Assembly: GCF_900112395.1 (NCBI RefSeq)
Contig: NZ_FOLN01000005.1
Location: 124,001 to 188,000 of the forward strand
DNA from: Algibacter lectus
GTDB lineage: Bacteria; Bacteroidota; Bacteroidia; Flavobacteriales; Flavobacteriaceae
DNA length: 64,000 nt
Direction of reading: 5' to 3'
Shown here: positions 26,650 through 38,940 of the stretch, piece after piece
Layout: each line of letters starts with the position of its first letter
How positions within the stretch are numbered: position 1 is the first letter of the stretch
Translations under genes and position numbers: made by a program
Notes under the pieces: model-generated
Database searches by the model: none
The model's input: the letters and a program-made list of their open reading frames with translations, nothing else
Told to the model about the DNA's origin: nothing

Positions 26650-27510
26650 TTAAGGATTAGTTACCTTCAAAATAAAATCTACAATAGGTTTTGGATCTTT
26701 TAAAGAATGTGGATGATGCCCTACTTCTGGTTTATGAATCATGTTTAACTCCCAACCTAAACTATTTAAACGTTCTTCTAATAAAGCACTATTTTCTGCC
26801 ACAGGAACAACCTTATCTACATCGCCAACAACAATTAAAATAGGCACTTTTTGAACAGCAATATATTCCATGTGATTTATAGGATTTCCAGAAAATTGAG
26901 ACGCTACTTCTTCAGTAAAATCATAGCTAACTAAGCAGGCTTCCCATGCTTTTTTAGAGCCATCGTCTGTGCCTTGTCCAGCAGGCCAACTTTTAAAATC
27001 GCAAACTGGTGCGTCGGCATAAATGCAAGCTACTTTTTCGGCATTTTGGTTCGCCCAATTAAAGATAATTAAACCACCTCTACTCATGCCTTCTAGCACG
27101 ACTTTAGGGTTTAATTTATATTTTTTTATAATGAAATCGTAAAATTCATTCCAAATATTAACAGCCTTCGGACTTCCGAATAAATTAGCCACTTCAATAT
27201 AAACCACATGAAAGCCTGCATTTAAGAGCGCAATATCTGTTTGTGGTTCATGACCCCAGAATCTAGCACGCCATATCCAATTTTTACTAGCGTTCGCTTT
27301 CTTTGGAAACACCACTTTATAATCCACTCCATTTAAGGTAGCTTCCTTTATTTTAAAACCATTCCACTCCTTTTTTACGGCTTCATTTTCTTCGGAAATA
27401 TTTCTAATTGAAGTTTCAAAATTAGCTTTTGCTTCCACAGAACTTATTTCAGAAGAAAAACAATGAAAACTGATAAATATGATGATGAATAAACTGATTT
27501 TTTTTTTCAT
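26650..27510 (-). CDS. Secreted alpha/beta hydrolase
   Basis: About 286 residues from the ATG at 27510, which begins a normal signal peptide (MKKKISLFIIIFISFHCFSS). An upstream in-frame ATG at 27558 would add 16 polar residues and overlap the preceding gene, so it is less likely. The fold is alpha/beta hydrolase, with EGMSRGGLI as nucleophile elbow (Ser), VVGDVDKVVP as likely acid loop and VGHHPHSL with the His. It may be a carbohydrate esterase of this PUL, but it is not close to a family I can name. It follows the nucleoside-hydrolase-like gene by 13 bp. Confidence 0.75.
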   Translation of the reverse strand: MKKKISLFIIIFISFHCFSSEISSVEAKANFETSIRNISEENEAVKKEWNGFKIKEATLNGVDYKVVFPKKANASKNWIWRARFWGHEPQTDIALLNAGFHVVYIEVANLFGSPKAVNIWNEFYDFIIKKYKLNPKVVLEGMSRGGLIIFNWANQNAEKVACIYADAPVCDFKSWPAGQGTDDGSKKAWEACLVSYDFTEEVASQFSGNPINHMEYIAVQKVPILIVVGDVDKVVPVAENSALLEERLNSLGWELNMIHKPEVGHHPHSLKDPKPIVDFILKVTNP

Positions 27511-27523
27511 TTTTGAATTTTGT

Positions 27524-28390
27524 TTAATGTACTGAATTTTCGATAATTGCTCTTGCATCCTCAGGACTTGTTTTTTGTTTTCCGGTTAATAGATAAATAA
27601 TCATACCAGCATCCGACGGATCAAAATCTCCCTTTTTAACACAAGTTAATTGCCTTTGATACAACCAATCTAATTGTTTTTTCGCTTTTTCCGAAGTATT
27701 TCTTATTGGTGAAGTATTTATCCAATCGAACATGGCTTTTGGTGCTTTCATACCTTCGTAATCTTTCCCGCCATTTTGATCGGATATTCTATCGCAAATC
27801 AATCCGTAGGATTCAAAATTCTCCTTAATTTCATTCCAAGTCCAACCAGAATGTTCTTCCCAGTCGTAAGGTTTATCAGAATGTCTATCGTTCCAATTCG
27901 AATGAGAAATAATTCTGACATATTTTAATTTTGCTTTTTTAGACTGAGAAATCGCAGAGCCCACAACATGCATAGGCCCTGCAGCGACAATAGTTAACGG
28001 ATTGCTCGCCTTAGATTTATTAATTTCTTTTACAATGGCATTAATGGATTTTGTAGAATCGGCAACCGCTTCCAAGAAATTACTCTTTTTAAAATTATAT
28101 ATTTTTTGACCTTCTAAAGCACTGATTAACATTTCGGCTTTTCCTTTTTTCATTTGATGGTCGCTACCCCAAATATGGTCACTAAACGTGTAAACAGTAA
28201 GTTTATCCTGAAGGCCTTTTGCCGCCAATAGCGCCAATGTAAAAGGTGTAGCAGCCCAATCGTCATGATCGTGCTCATTACCATCGGAACTCACTACAAT
28301 ACGACCAATAGAATACGGTACAGTTTGTGCGAAAATATTAGAACTAAAACTTAACGTGATACAAATAAGAATAAAAGCGAGCTTTTTCAT
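27524..28390 (-). CDS. Secreted nucleoside-hydrolase-like protein of unknown function
   Basis: A 288-residue protein with a signal peptide ending at IFAQ. The N-terminal SSDGNEHDHDDWAATPFTLAL resembles the Asp-rich calcium-binding start of inosine-uridine nucleoside hydrolases (DxDxGxDDxxAL). PLTIVAAGPMHVVGSAI matches the family TLVALGPLTN segment, and GDFDPSDAGMIIYLLTG could be the C-terminal site. The Asp cluster is changed from the canonical form, so nucleoside hydrolysis is doubtful. A secreted member inside a PUL between a GH88 and an esterase suggests an unknown glycosidic activity. Function is not assigned. Confidence 0.6.
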   Translation of the reverse strand: MKKLAFILICITLSFSSNIFAQTVPYSIGRIVVSSDGNEHDHDDWAATPFTLALLAAKGLQDKLTVYTFSDHIWGSDHQMKKGKAEMLISALEGQKIYNFKKSNFLEAVADSTKSINAIVKEINKSKASNPLTIVAAGPMHVVGSAISQSKKAKLKYVRIISHSNWNDRHSDKPYDWEEHSGWTWNEIKENFESYGLICDRISDQNGGKDYEGMKAPKAMFDWINTSPIRNTSEKAKKQLDWLYQRQLTCVKKGDFDPSDAGMIIYLLTGKQKTSPEDARAIIENSVH

Positions 28391-28408
28391 TTTAAAATGT
28401 AGTATTTA

Positions 28409-29614
28409 TTAAATATTTTCAAGTTTCTTTAATCGTAATAAGGCTTCCATGTAATAATAATCGGCGTAAATAATTGGCACATCCATTTCTTTATTCTTCG
28501 GATGATTTCCTGTGGAATGCAATAGCAAGGCATCATTTTTGGCATTACTCAAATAAGCACTAGATGATAGATTTTTAACCAGTGTTTTTCCTGCATTGAA
28601 ATATTTAGATTTTAATTTTTCATCTTGAACCAAACCTGATAATTCCATTAAGCCACATGCTGCAACCGCTGCTGCAGAAGCATCTTTTGGAGCATTAGGA
28701 ATTTTAGGATCGTCAAAATCCCAAAACGGAATACCATCTTCTGGTAAACGGTCTAAAAATTTATCTGAAAGTTTTATGGCAGTATTTAAAAAATTAGAAT
28801 CACCAGTTTCACGGTATGCCATTGCAAAACCATAAATTCCCCAACCTTGCCCGCGTGCCCACATAGACTCGTTAGCATAACCTTGGTGTGTGTATCCTTG
28901 TAAAAAGGCTCCTGTTTCTATATCAAAAGATCCGACATGAAATGCAGAACCATCTTCTCTCACCAAATACTTCATGGTTTGTTCAGCATGACTTTTGGCT
29001 ATATCGTACAAACTTTTATCTCCACCATTTTTAGCTGCCCAAAAAAGCAATTCTAAATTCATCATGTTATCTATAATGGTGTTGTGTTTATAGCGCTTAA
29101 TTTGAGAAGGCCAAGATAAAATGCTACCAACTTTCGGGTTGTATAATGTAGCTAATGTATCGGCTGCCACTAATAAAATTTCCTTGTAATTTTGGTTTCC
29201 TGTTAATCTAAAACCATTACCATAACTGCAATATAATTGAAAACCAATATCGTGATTTCTCGCAGGACTGTATGCTATGGTTTTTAATGTTTCGGTGAAT
29301 TTAATAGCTTTATTTTTTAGGACCTCATCTCCAGACTCTTCATAAGCATACCATAAAATCCCAGGATAAAAACCACTACACCAATCTTTTGTTTTAACAT
29401 AGCTCCATTGTTTGTTTTTTTCATCTATATGCCTCGGGAAACTATCGTAAAATGTAAGTTTTTGAGTTACTGTTTTTATTTTGTCTACGTTTTGATTTAA
29501 AACCCTGTTTAAATCAAACTTTGATGATTGATTTATACCTGTTTCTTTCTTTACAGAATTACAGGAGAAACACACAAATAGCATTAAAAACAATATCGAT
29601 TTTATTAAACGCAT
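28409..29614 (-). CDS. GH88 unsaturated uronyl hydrolase
   Basis: A 401-residue lipoprotein (CFSCNS lipobox) of family GH88. It hydrates and removes the 4,5-unsaturated uronic acid left at the non-reducing end by polysaccharide lyases. The alpha/alpha-barrel shows DWCSGFYPGILWYAYE, RNHDIGFQLYCSYG with Asp122, and NTIIDNMMNLELLFWA with Asp182. These are the two Asp positions used by this family. WARGQGWGIYGFAMAY follows. It is the first gene of the minus-strand PUL unit, divergent from susC. Its presence supports lyase action by the three heparinase-fold proteins. Confidence 0.92.
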   Translation of the reverse strand: MRLIKSILFLMLFVCFSCNSVKKETGINQSSKFDLNRVLNQNVDKIKTVTQKLTFYDSFPRHIDEKNKQWSYVKTKDWCSGFYPGILWYAYEESGDEVLKNKAIKFTETLKTIAYSPARNHDIGFQLYCSYGNGFRLTGNQNYKEILLVAADTLATLYNPKVGSILSWPSQIKRYKHNTIIDNMMNLELLFWAAKNGGDKSLYDIAKSHAEQTMKYLVREDGSAFHVGSFDIETGAFLQGYTHQGYANESMWARGQGWGIYGFAMAYRETGDSNFLNTAIKLSDKFLDRLPEDGIPFWDFDDPKIPNAPKDASAAAVAACGLMELSGLVQDEKLKSKYFNAGKTLVKNLSSSAYLSNAKNDALLLHSTGNHPKNKEMDVPIIYADYYYMEALLRLKKLENI

Positions 29615-29639
29615 TTTTTCAGTTTTAAAACATTTACAT

Positions 29640-29647
29640 CAAATTTA
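29640..29647 (-). promoter_or_regulatory. -7 box for the minus-strand PUL operon
   Basis: On the minus strand TAAATTTG fits TAnnTTTG and lies 26 bp before the GH88 start codon, a usual leader length. A well spaced -33 TTG was not found. Confidence 0.4.
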
Positions 29648-29920
29648 TAAACCAACCTGATGTTTCTTTAATATTTATGCAATTTAAATATTAAAGCATT
29701 CTCTCTCGTTAAATTATCATTCGAAAACTATAAATTATGGTTTAAAATTACGATTTCTGATATAATTAAGAGTTAGTTTACCACTAACATACCTTTTAGC
29801 TGTGCATAAAGAAAATTAAAATTCATTACGGTAAACAGCTTTCACACTTTTACCTAAGAATACTTCTAAAGAAAACACATAAAACCTCTATCCCTCGTAA
29901 TGATGGGCATTTCAAGAAAA

Positions 29921-30001
29921 AAGAATCATAATTTACATTGATTGGTCTATAAGTTATCATGAACAATTAAAATTTTAAATACCATTGTAATTCTAAAACT
30001 A
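29921..30001 (+). promoter_or_regulatory. Leader islands shared with the second susC
   Basis: AAGAATCATAA begins 185 bp before the susC start and CATTGTAATTCTAAAACTA begins 123 bp before it. The second susC leader has the same two islands (AAGAATCATGA at 35471, CATTGTAGTTCTAAAACTA at 35533) at 183 and 121 bp. The interval between the islands is 62 bp in both, while the sequence between them has drifted. Promoter or operator function is inferred. Confidence 0.45.
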
Positions 30002-30105
30002 GATTAAAACCACTCTCAAATTTTGATATGATTTAAAAATAAATATTTCATTACTAAATCGTAGAAAAAAACAAAAGAGTATCTAAACAAACAAACTAAT
30101 TATTT

Positions 30106-33100
30106 ATGATGAAAAAAATCAAAAATCAGACCAGTCTGAAAAAACCACTAAGCCTATTTTGGATGATAGCTTTTTTGGTTTGTAGTATGACTAATGTTGG
30201 GTACGCAAATACAAACCCGACAAATGAGCAAAACAAAACTATTACTGGAACAGTTATTAGCGCAGAAGATAACATGGGAATTCCTGGAGTAAATGTAATT
30301 GTAAAAGGCACCTCTACTGGCGCCGTAACAGATTTTGATGGAAACTACAGTATTACAGTACCGTCAAACAGTTCGGTTCTTTCGTTTTCTTACATAGGGT
30401 ATTCTAGCAAAGAGGTTACAGTTGGAAGCAACTCTACTATTAATGTAACGTTAGAATTAGACGTTGCAGCCTTGGATGAAGTTATTGTTGTAGGTTTTGG
30501 TACTCAGAAAAAAGCAACACTTACAGGTGCTGTTACGCAAGTAAAGGGTGATGATGTTTTTAAAGGAAAAGGAACATCAAGTGCAGCATTAGCTCTACAA
30601 GGAGAGGTTCCTGGTTTAGTTGTAACTAGAACATCATCTCGTCCTGGTAATGACGGTGCGAATATCCAAATTCGTGGAGATATTTCAGTAAATAACATTG
30701 GGCCACTTATTTTGTTAGACGGACTAGAAATTGCAGAATGGCAATTAGCAACTATTAATGCAAACGATATAGAAAGCTATTCTGTATTGAAAGATGGAGC
30801 CGCTGCTATTTTTGGAACCAAAGCTGCTGGTGGTGTTATTTTAGTAACCACTAAAAAAGGTAAGCAAGGTAAAATGAAAGTGAATTACAAAGCTGAAACT
30901 CAAATGAATTTTGCTGGAGACATGCCTGTTTCAAGTTTAAAAGATTGGGGAAGATTATGGTTACTTGCAGGAGAAAACGACACCTTTGGATATACCGATG
31001 GTAATGGTGTTGCACAACAAGCAACAGGAACATATCGCTTTTTCACACAGGAAGAAACACAAGATATTGTTGATGGAACTTATCCCCTTGCACCAGAATC
31101 TGTTTTTTGGCTAGGTAAAGACCACCGTTTGGATGATGTTAATCAATATGATGCCGTTTACGGAACTACAATCTCTGAAAGACACGATTTATCTCTTTCT
31201 GGTGGTAGTGAAAATGCAACTTATAGAACCTCGTTTGGTTATGCTAACGAACGCTCTCCAATATCATTTGTTTATGATGGAGCTAAACGTTACAACTTTC
31301 GAACAAACTTAACATATAAAATGAGTGATATGGTGAAAACGGATTTCAGCGTATCTTACGATAGTAGAAAAGTTGACGAACCCACTCAAGGTGTTGGTCA
31401 CGGGGTACAAGACATGTACTTATTTCCGCTTTACAATCCACAAGGTCAATATTACGATATCTTTGGAGCAAACAACTTGTTAGCAAAATTAGATGAAGGT
31501 GGGCGCACAGTAAACAGAGAAGAAATTTTTAGACTAGGAGCGAAAATCACTTTAGATTTAAATCAATACGTTGAAGGTCTATCTCTTACCTATAATGGTA
31601 ATATGAGTTCACGTAACGGAACTAGAATGGAACGTACTACATCTGTTACTATGTACGATTGGGACGGAAACGTTTCTAGCACACCTACATCATTATTAAA
31701 CTCTGGTGTTAAATATTTTGATACTGATATCCGTTTCCAAAACCATGTATTACAAGCAAATTATTTAAAATCTATTGGGAAACATAATTTCGGTGTTCTT
31801 GTTGGTACAACAGCAGAACAACAACAAATTAACAGAGCGTATACCGCAAGAACAAATATGCTAAGTGATGAATTAGATGATATTAATACAGGAGATATTA
31901 CTACTCAAGTTACGGGAGGTTCTCCTAAACAATCTAACGGAAGCACATTTAACTCTGGTAGTGAAGCTGTTGGTTTAATATCTTACATTGGTAAATTTAA
32001 CTATGATTATAATGGCATCTATCTTTTAGAAGCTTTAGGTCGTCGTGATGGATCTTCAAGATTAGACCCTGATTATCGTTGGAAAAATTTCTTTAGCGCA
32101 TCTGGAGGTGTTCGTTTATCAGAATTAAGTTTCGTTAACGACTTAAATATTTTTAATAATTTAAAAATAAGAGCTTCTTATGGAGAAACAGGCTCTGTAA
32201 CAGGAATTGGCGCTTATGATTACTTATCGAGCATCAATACAAGTTCTACCATTTTTGGAGCTGCTCCTTCTTTAGCTAACACTGCATGGGTTGCTGGCTT
32301 AACAACTACTCAACGTTCTTGGGAGCGCGTAGCAACAACAAATTACGGTTTAGATTTTACAATTTTAGACAACCGTTTAAGTGGTACTGCTGAAGTTTTC
32401 CATAGAGAAAACAACGACATGTTAGTTCAAATTACTTACCCTCAAATAGGCGGCTTTTCTGCTCCAGACACAAACAGTGGTGATTTCGTTTCAGATGGTT
32501 ACGAACTTTCATTAAACTGGAGGGATCAAATAGGAGATTTTAAATACAGAGTTGGTGTTATGTTTTGGGATAGTAAAAGTGAAGTTGCACGTATGGAAGG
32601 ACAAACTGCAATTACTTATGGTGTAAACCAGATTGTAGAAGGCGATCCATTAAATGCTATTTATGCTTATAAAACAGATGGATTATTTCAAAATGAAGAA
32701 GATATACTAGATTACTACAACCAAGTTGGTTTTAGCGATGTTACTAGCCAATCTATGAAATCGGGATCTTTATTACCCGCCTACAGAAGTGCAAACCGAT
32801 TAACTCCAGGAAGTGTTAAACGTGTAGATGTAAACGGTGATGATACAATTACTACAGATGATTTGGTTTATGTTGGAGATGCCAACGCACATAATAGTTA
32901 TAGCTTTAGTCTTGGGTTAGAGTATAAAGGTTTCGATTTTAGTGCCTTTTTTCAAGGTGTTGGAAAACAAAACATAGTACGTGATGGTGCTTTAGCATAT
33001 CCTTTTCGTTCTTGGTGGACCAACCAAAATCCAACTTACCTAACATCTTCTTGGACACCAGAAAACACCAGTGCTTCTAATCCTGTAATATCTTACAACG

Positions 33101-33381
33101 GACAAAGAAACAACTGGAACTACAGACATATCAATGATATCAATGTTATTAAAGCGTCTTACCTACGTGCTAAAGTACTTTCATTAGGTTACACATTACC
33201 TCAAGATATTTTAGAAAGAGTTGGTTTAGATCGCATTAGATTGTCGTTAACCGGAAATGATTTATTTGTAATCGACAATATTAAAGATGGTTTCGATCCA
33301 GAAAAAGGAGATTCTGCAGGACAAGGTAGTACTGTTCCTTATACCTCTACTATGGTATTAGGACTAGAAATTACATTTTAA
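30106..33381 (+). CDS. SusC-like TonB-dependent receptor, first copy (1091 aa)
   Basis: Outer-membrane SusC-family transporter importing oligosaccharides of the PUL glycan under TonB energy. The order is signal sequence, carboxypeptidase-regulatory-like domain (ITGTVISAEDNMGIPGVNV, about residues 43-125), SusC signature LDEVIVVGFGTQ, plug domain with ESYSVLKDGAAAIFGTKA, and a 22-strand-type barrel ending in TMVLGLEITF with a terminal aromatic residue. It is intact and of usual length. The first ~75 coding bases are almost identical to the second susC copy. susD follows after 33 bp. It is divergent from the degradative operon. Ligand is inferred from the neighbouring enzymes only. Confidence 0.95.
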   Translation: MMKKIKNQTSLKKPLSLFWMIAFLVCSMTNVGYANTNPTNEQNKTITGTVISAEDNMGIPGVNVIVKGTSTGAVTDFDGNYSITVPSNSSVLSFSYIGYSSKEVTVGSNSTINVTLELDVAALDEVIVVGFGTQKKATLTGAVTQVKGDDVFKGKGTSSAALALQGEVPGLVVTRTSSRPGNDGANIQIRGDISVNNIGPLILLDGLEIAEWQLATINANDIESYSVLKDGAAAIFGTKAAGGVILVTTKKGKQGKMKVNYKAETQMNFAGDMPVSSLKDWGRLWLLAGENDTFGYTDGNGVAQQATGTYRFFTQEETQDIVDGTYPLAPESVFWLGKDHRLDDVNQYDAVYGTTISERHDLSLSGGSENATYRTSFGYANERSPISFVYDGAKRYNFRTNLTYKMSDMVKTDFSVSYDSRKVDEPTQGVGHGVQDMYLFPLYNPQGQYYDIFGANNLLAKLDEGGRTVNREEIFRLGAKITLDLNQYVEGLSLTYNGNMSSRNGTRMERTTSVTMYDWDGNVSSTPTSLLNSGVKYFDTDIRFQNHVLQANYLKSIGKHNFGVLVGTTAEQQQINRAYTARTNMLSDELDDINTGDITTQVTGGSPKQSNGSTFNSGSEAVGLISYIGKFNYDYNGIYLLEALGRRDGSSRLDPDYRWKNFFSASGGVRLSELSFVNDLNIFNNLKIRASYGETGSVTGIGAYDYLSSINTSSTIFGAAPSLANTAWVAGLTTTQRSWERVATTNYGLDFTILDNRLSGTAEVFHRENNDMLVQITYPQIGGFSAPDTNSGDFVSDGYELSLNWRDQIGDFKYRVGVMFWDSKSEVARMEGQTAITYGVNQIVEGDPLNAIYAYKTDGLFQNEEDILDYYNQVGFSDVTSQSMKSGSLLPAYRSANRLTPGSVKRVDVNGDDTITTDDLVYVGDANAHNSYSFSLGLEYKGFDFSAFFQGVGKQNIVRDGALAYPFRSWWTNQNPTYLTSSWTPENTSASNPVISYNGQRNNWNYRHINDINVIKASYLRAKVLSLGYTLPQDILERVGLDRIRLSLTGNDLFVIDNIKDGFDPEKGDSAGQGSTVPYTSTMVLGLEITF

Positions 33382-33414
33382 TAAAAATTAGTTTAAAAGA
33401 AATATATCAAGAAT

Positions 33415-35325
33415 ATGAAAAATATAAATAAAACCTTGAGAACCATATATCTCCTACCTGTTTTAGCTATTTTTATGCTAACGGGTTGTGACGACTATTT
33501 AGATCAAGAACCACAAGACGCACTAACAGAAGCCCTGTACTTTGAAACGGCTGAACAATTTGAAAACTCTGCTAATTACCTTTATACAAGATTAGGTTTT
33601 GATTATGAAGGTGATCAAGATTCACAAGGAGATGCATCATCCGATTTATCAGGAAATATACCTGCAACAGATGCCTATGGACAAGGGAACTCGACAACTC
33701 CAACTACCGATAATATTTGGCAAAACAACTATACTTATTTACGTGCTGTAAATCAGTTAATTGAAAAAGCCGAAGATTACCCTGGAAACCAATCAGATAT
33801 TGAAGGGCCTGTAGGGACAGCATACTTTTTTAGAGCGTGGCACCACAACAATTTATTGAAACGTTTTGGAGGTGTACCTATTGCTATTAAAGCTTTTGAT
33901 GTCGATTCAGAAGAACTATATGCACCTAGAAATAGCCGTTATGAAGTTGTAGCACAAATGATTGAAGATTTAGATATGGCTATTGCTTTATTACCTTCAC
34001 AAAATGCATTATCAACATCAGACCAAGGTAAGCTATCTTTAGAAGCTGCTAAATCTTTAAAAGCACGCGTTTTACTTTACGAAGCTACATGGGAAAAATA
34101 CGTTGGAACAACTACTGATGGTGATGGAGTTGCTACAGGTGCAGGATCTAACAAACCTACCGGATACCCTTCTACTGAAAACATGCTTGCAGATGCTAAA
34201 CAAGCTGCTTTAGAAGTTATTAATAGTGGTGCGTTCGAACTATGGGATTACAGAGATGAGCTAGGCGAAGAACATTTATTCTACTTATACAACTTAGAAG
34301 ATGGCGGATCCAACCCTATTGGTTTAACGAAAGCAGAAAATAAAGAATTTATATTTCAAACCGTTTTCGATTTTAGCTTAAGAAAAATAGGAAAGAATTT
34401 AACGCATGCTAAACCGGTTACTCCTTCTAGAAAAATGATGGATATGTATTTATGTACAGATGGTTTACCTGTCCAACACTCATCTGTTTTTGAAGGCTAT
34501 GATACGATGCTGTCTGAATTCCAAAATAGAGATTTTCGCTTAAAAAGTTTTGTTAACGAACCTTTAAAAGAATATTGGGGATGGGGATCTAACACTAATG
34601 GTGGTGGTGCTCAATACGGTGTAGCTTTTTCAGAAAGTGGAGTTGCTTTTGATTATCGCTATGTTCCTCAATTAACATCTCCTGGTGCTGGTCGTAATAT
34701 CGGATACCAAGGACGTAAATTTACAACTGAATATATTCTAAGAGAAACTAATCAAGAGTCTTTTAATTATCCACAAATTCGTTTAGCTGAAGTTATGCTT
34801 ATTTATGCTGAAGCTACTGTAGAATTAGGAAACGGAGCTATTAGTGATGGTGACCTTGATATATCTATTAATAAAATTAGAGAGCGTGCAGGTGTGGCTC
34901 CTTTAACAAATGCTTTAATCGCTCCTTTTAGTGATTTAACTATGTTAGGTGAAATTCGTCGTGAACGTGCTATCGAACTAGATGGAGAAAACTTCCGTTT
35001 TGATGATTTAAAACGTTGGGGAACTGCTGTTGAAGAATTATCTAGAAATGTTTGTACAACTTATATTGAAGGAACAGAGTACGAAACTGCTGAAAACCCT
35101 AAAAACCCAGGAACAAATATTTGGTTACCAAGTGCTTTCCCTCTTGGTTTAACCCAAGCCGAAGAGCCTGTTTCAACATACTCAGGAATTGCTTCAACAA
35201 AACCAGGTGCTTTAATTTTAGATCCGTCAGGTAATAGAATATTTTCATTAAAGAACTATTTAGATGCTATTCCAACTAATCAAATAGATCAAAATCCAAA
35301 CTTGTTACAAAATCCAAATTGGTAA
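33415..35325 (+). CDS. SusD-like glycan-binding lipoprotein, first copy (636 aa)
   Basis: Cell-surface lipoprotein of the SusD/RagB family that caps the SusC barrel and binds glycan. The lipobox FMLTGC places the lipidated Cys at residue 25, followed by DDYLDQEPQDALTEALYF, typical of the mature start. TPR-like helices include TAYFFRAWHHNNLLKRFGGVPI and LYAPRNSRYEVVAQMIEDLDMAI. The C-terminal part has RLAEVMLIYAEATVELG, EIRRERAIELDGENFRFDDLKRWG and a terminal NQIDQNPNLLQNPNW. It is intact. It pairs with the SusC gene 33 bp upstream and is followed by a strong terminator. Confidence 0.95.
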   Translation: MKNINKTLRTIYLLPVLAIFMLTGCDDYLDQEPQDALTEALYFETAEQFENSANYLYTRLGFDYEGDQDSQGDASSDLSGNIPATDAYGQGNSTTPTTDNIWQNNYTYLRAVNQLIEKAEDYPGNQSDIEGPVGTAYFFRAWHHNNLLKRFGGVPIAIKAFDVDSEELYAPRNSRYEVVAQMIEDLDMAIALLPSQNALSTSDQGKLSLEAAKSLKARVLLYEATWEKYVGTTTDGDGVATGAGSNKPTGYPSTENMLADAKQAALEVINSGAFELWDYRDELGEEHLFYLYNLEDGGSNPIGLTKAENKEFIFQTVFDFSLRKIGKNLTHAKPVTPSRKMMDMYLCTDGLPVQHSSVFEGYDTMLSEFQNRDFRLKSFVNEPLKEYWGWGSNTNGGGAQYGVAFSESGVAFDYRYVPQLTSPGAGRNIGYQGRKFTTEYILRETNQESFNYPQIRLAEVMLIYAEATVELGNGAISDGDLDISINKIRERAGVAPLTNALIAPFSDLTMLGEIRRERAIELDGENFRFDDLKRWGTAVEELSRNVCTTYIEGTEYETAENPKNPGTNIWLPSAFPLGLTQAEEPVSTYSGIASTKPGALILDPSGNRIFSLKNYLDAIPTNQIDQNPNLLQNPNW

Positions 35326-35361
35326 TATAAAATAGAAATATTTTAAACAAAGTTTTTTATT

Positions 35362-35401
35362 AAACCGGCAAATCGAAGATTTCGATATGCCGGTTTTTTT
35401 G
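35362..35401 (+). terminator. Terminator after first susD
   Basis: The stem AAACCGGCA pairs with TGCCGGTTT, with an inner AATCGAA and TTCGAT stem, followed by a run of T. It lies about 40 bp after the susD stop. The hairpin sequence is closely related to the one after the second susD. Confidence 0.88.
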
Positions 35402-35470
35402 TTAGAATAAAATCTACTCTATGATAAAAAAATCATAGAAAGACTTTCATTAGCGGTCATACCTAGGGAG

Positions 35471-35551
35471 AAGAATCATGAGTTATAGCTACTTATTAAT
35501 GATTTATAAAAACTCCTGTGTACAATTTTTAACATTGTAGTTCTAAAACTA
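35471..35551 (+). promoter_or_regulatory. Leader islands shared with the first susC
   Basis: This is the second instance of the paired islands AAGAATCATRA and CATTGTARTTCTAAAACTA, again 62 bp apart and at 183 and 121 bp before the susC start. The sequence ACAATTTTTAACATTGT in it is an inverted repeat, and the first leader also has ACAAT and ATTGT arms. It is a candidate regulatory element of the duplicated unit. Confidence 0.45.
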
Positions 35552-35653
35552 TTTAAAATTTCCCTTACCGTAAGAAGCATTGAATCTTAAAACATCAATA
35601 ATTCAAACTAACCCTAAACTTCGAAGATTTTAAAGTATTAAACTAAATTATTT

Positions 35654-38898
<3,245 letters not shown>

Positions 38899-38940
38899 TC
38901 TATGAAAAAGGAATTAATAATTAATGTAAAAAATATAAAA

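Larger units (their letters stand above)
29615..30105. other. Divergent control region between the PUL operon and susC
   Basis: About 490 bases without a gene. It must hold the promoters of both the minus-strand PUL unit and the plus-strand susC/susD unit. It contains a -7 box for the minus side (29640-29647) and two sequence islands shared with the leader of the second susC (29921-29931 and 29983-30001). No TAnnTTTG box for susC was recognised. Confidence 0.7.
35326..35653. other. Intergenic region between the two susCD pairs
   Basis: About 330 bases holding the terminator of the first susCD unit (35362-35401) and the leader of the second susC, with the shared islands at 35471-35481 and 35533-35551. 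No gene was seen. Confidence 0.7.

Noticed and set aside
27511-27558. N-terminal extension of the alpha/beta hydrolase (start at 27558)
   Set aside because: The added residues are polar and would hide the signal peptide that starts at the ATG at 27510; the region also overlaps the preceding gene.
2095-29614. Ulvan or alginate PUL
   Set aside because: Expected marker families (PL24/25/28/40 with GH78 and GH105 for ulvan; PL6/PL7 for alginate) were not recognised. Two fucosidases and a GH141-like protein do not fit either, though I cannot exclude an unusual variant without profile searches.
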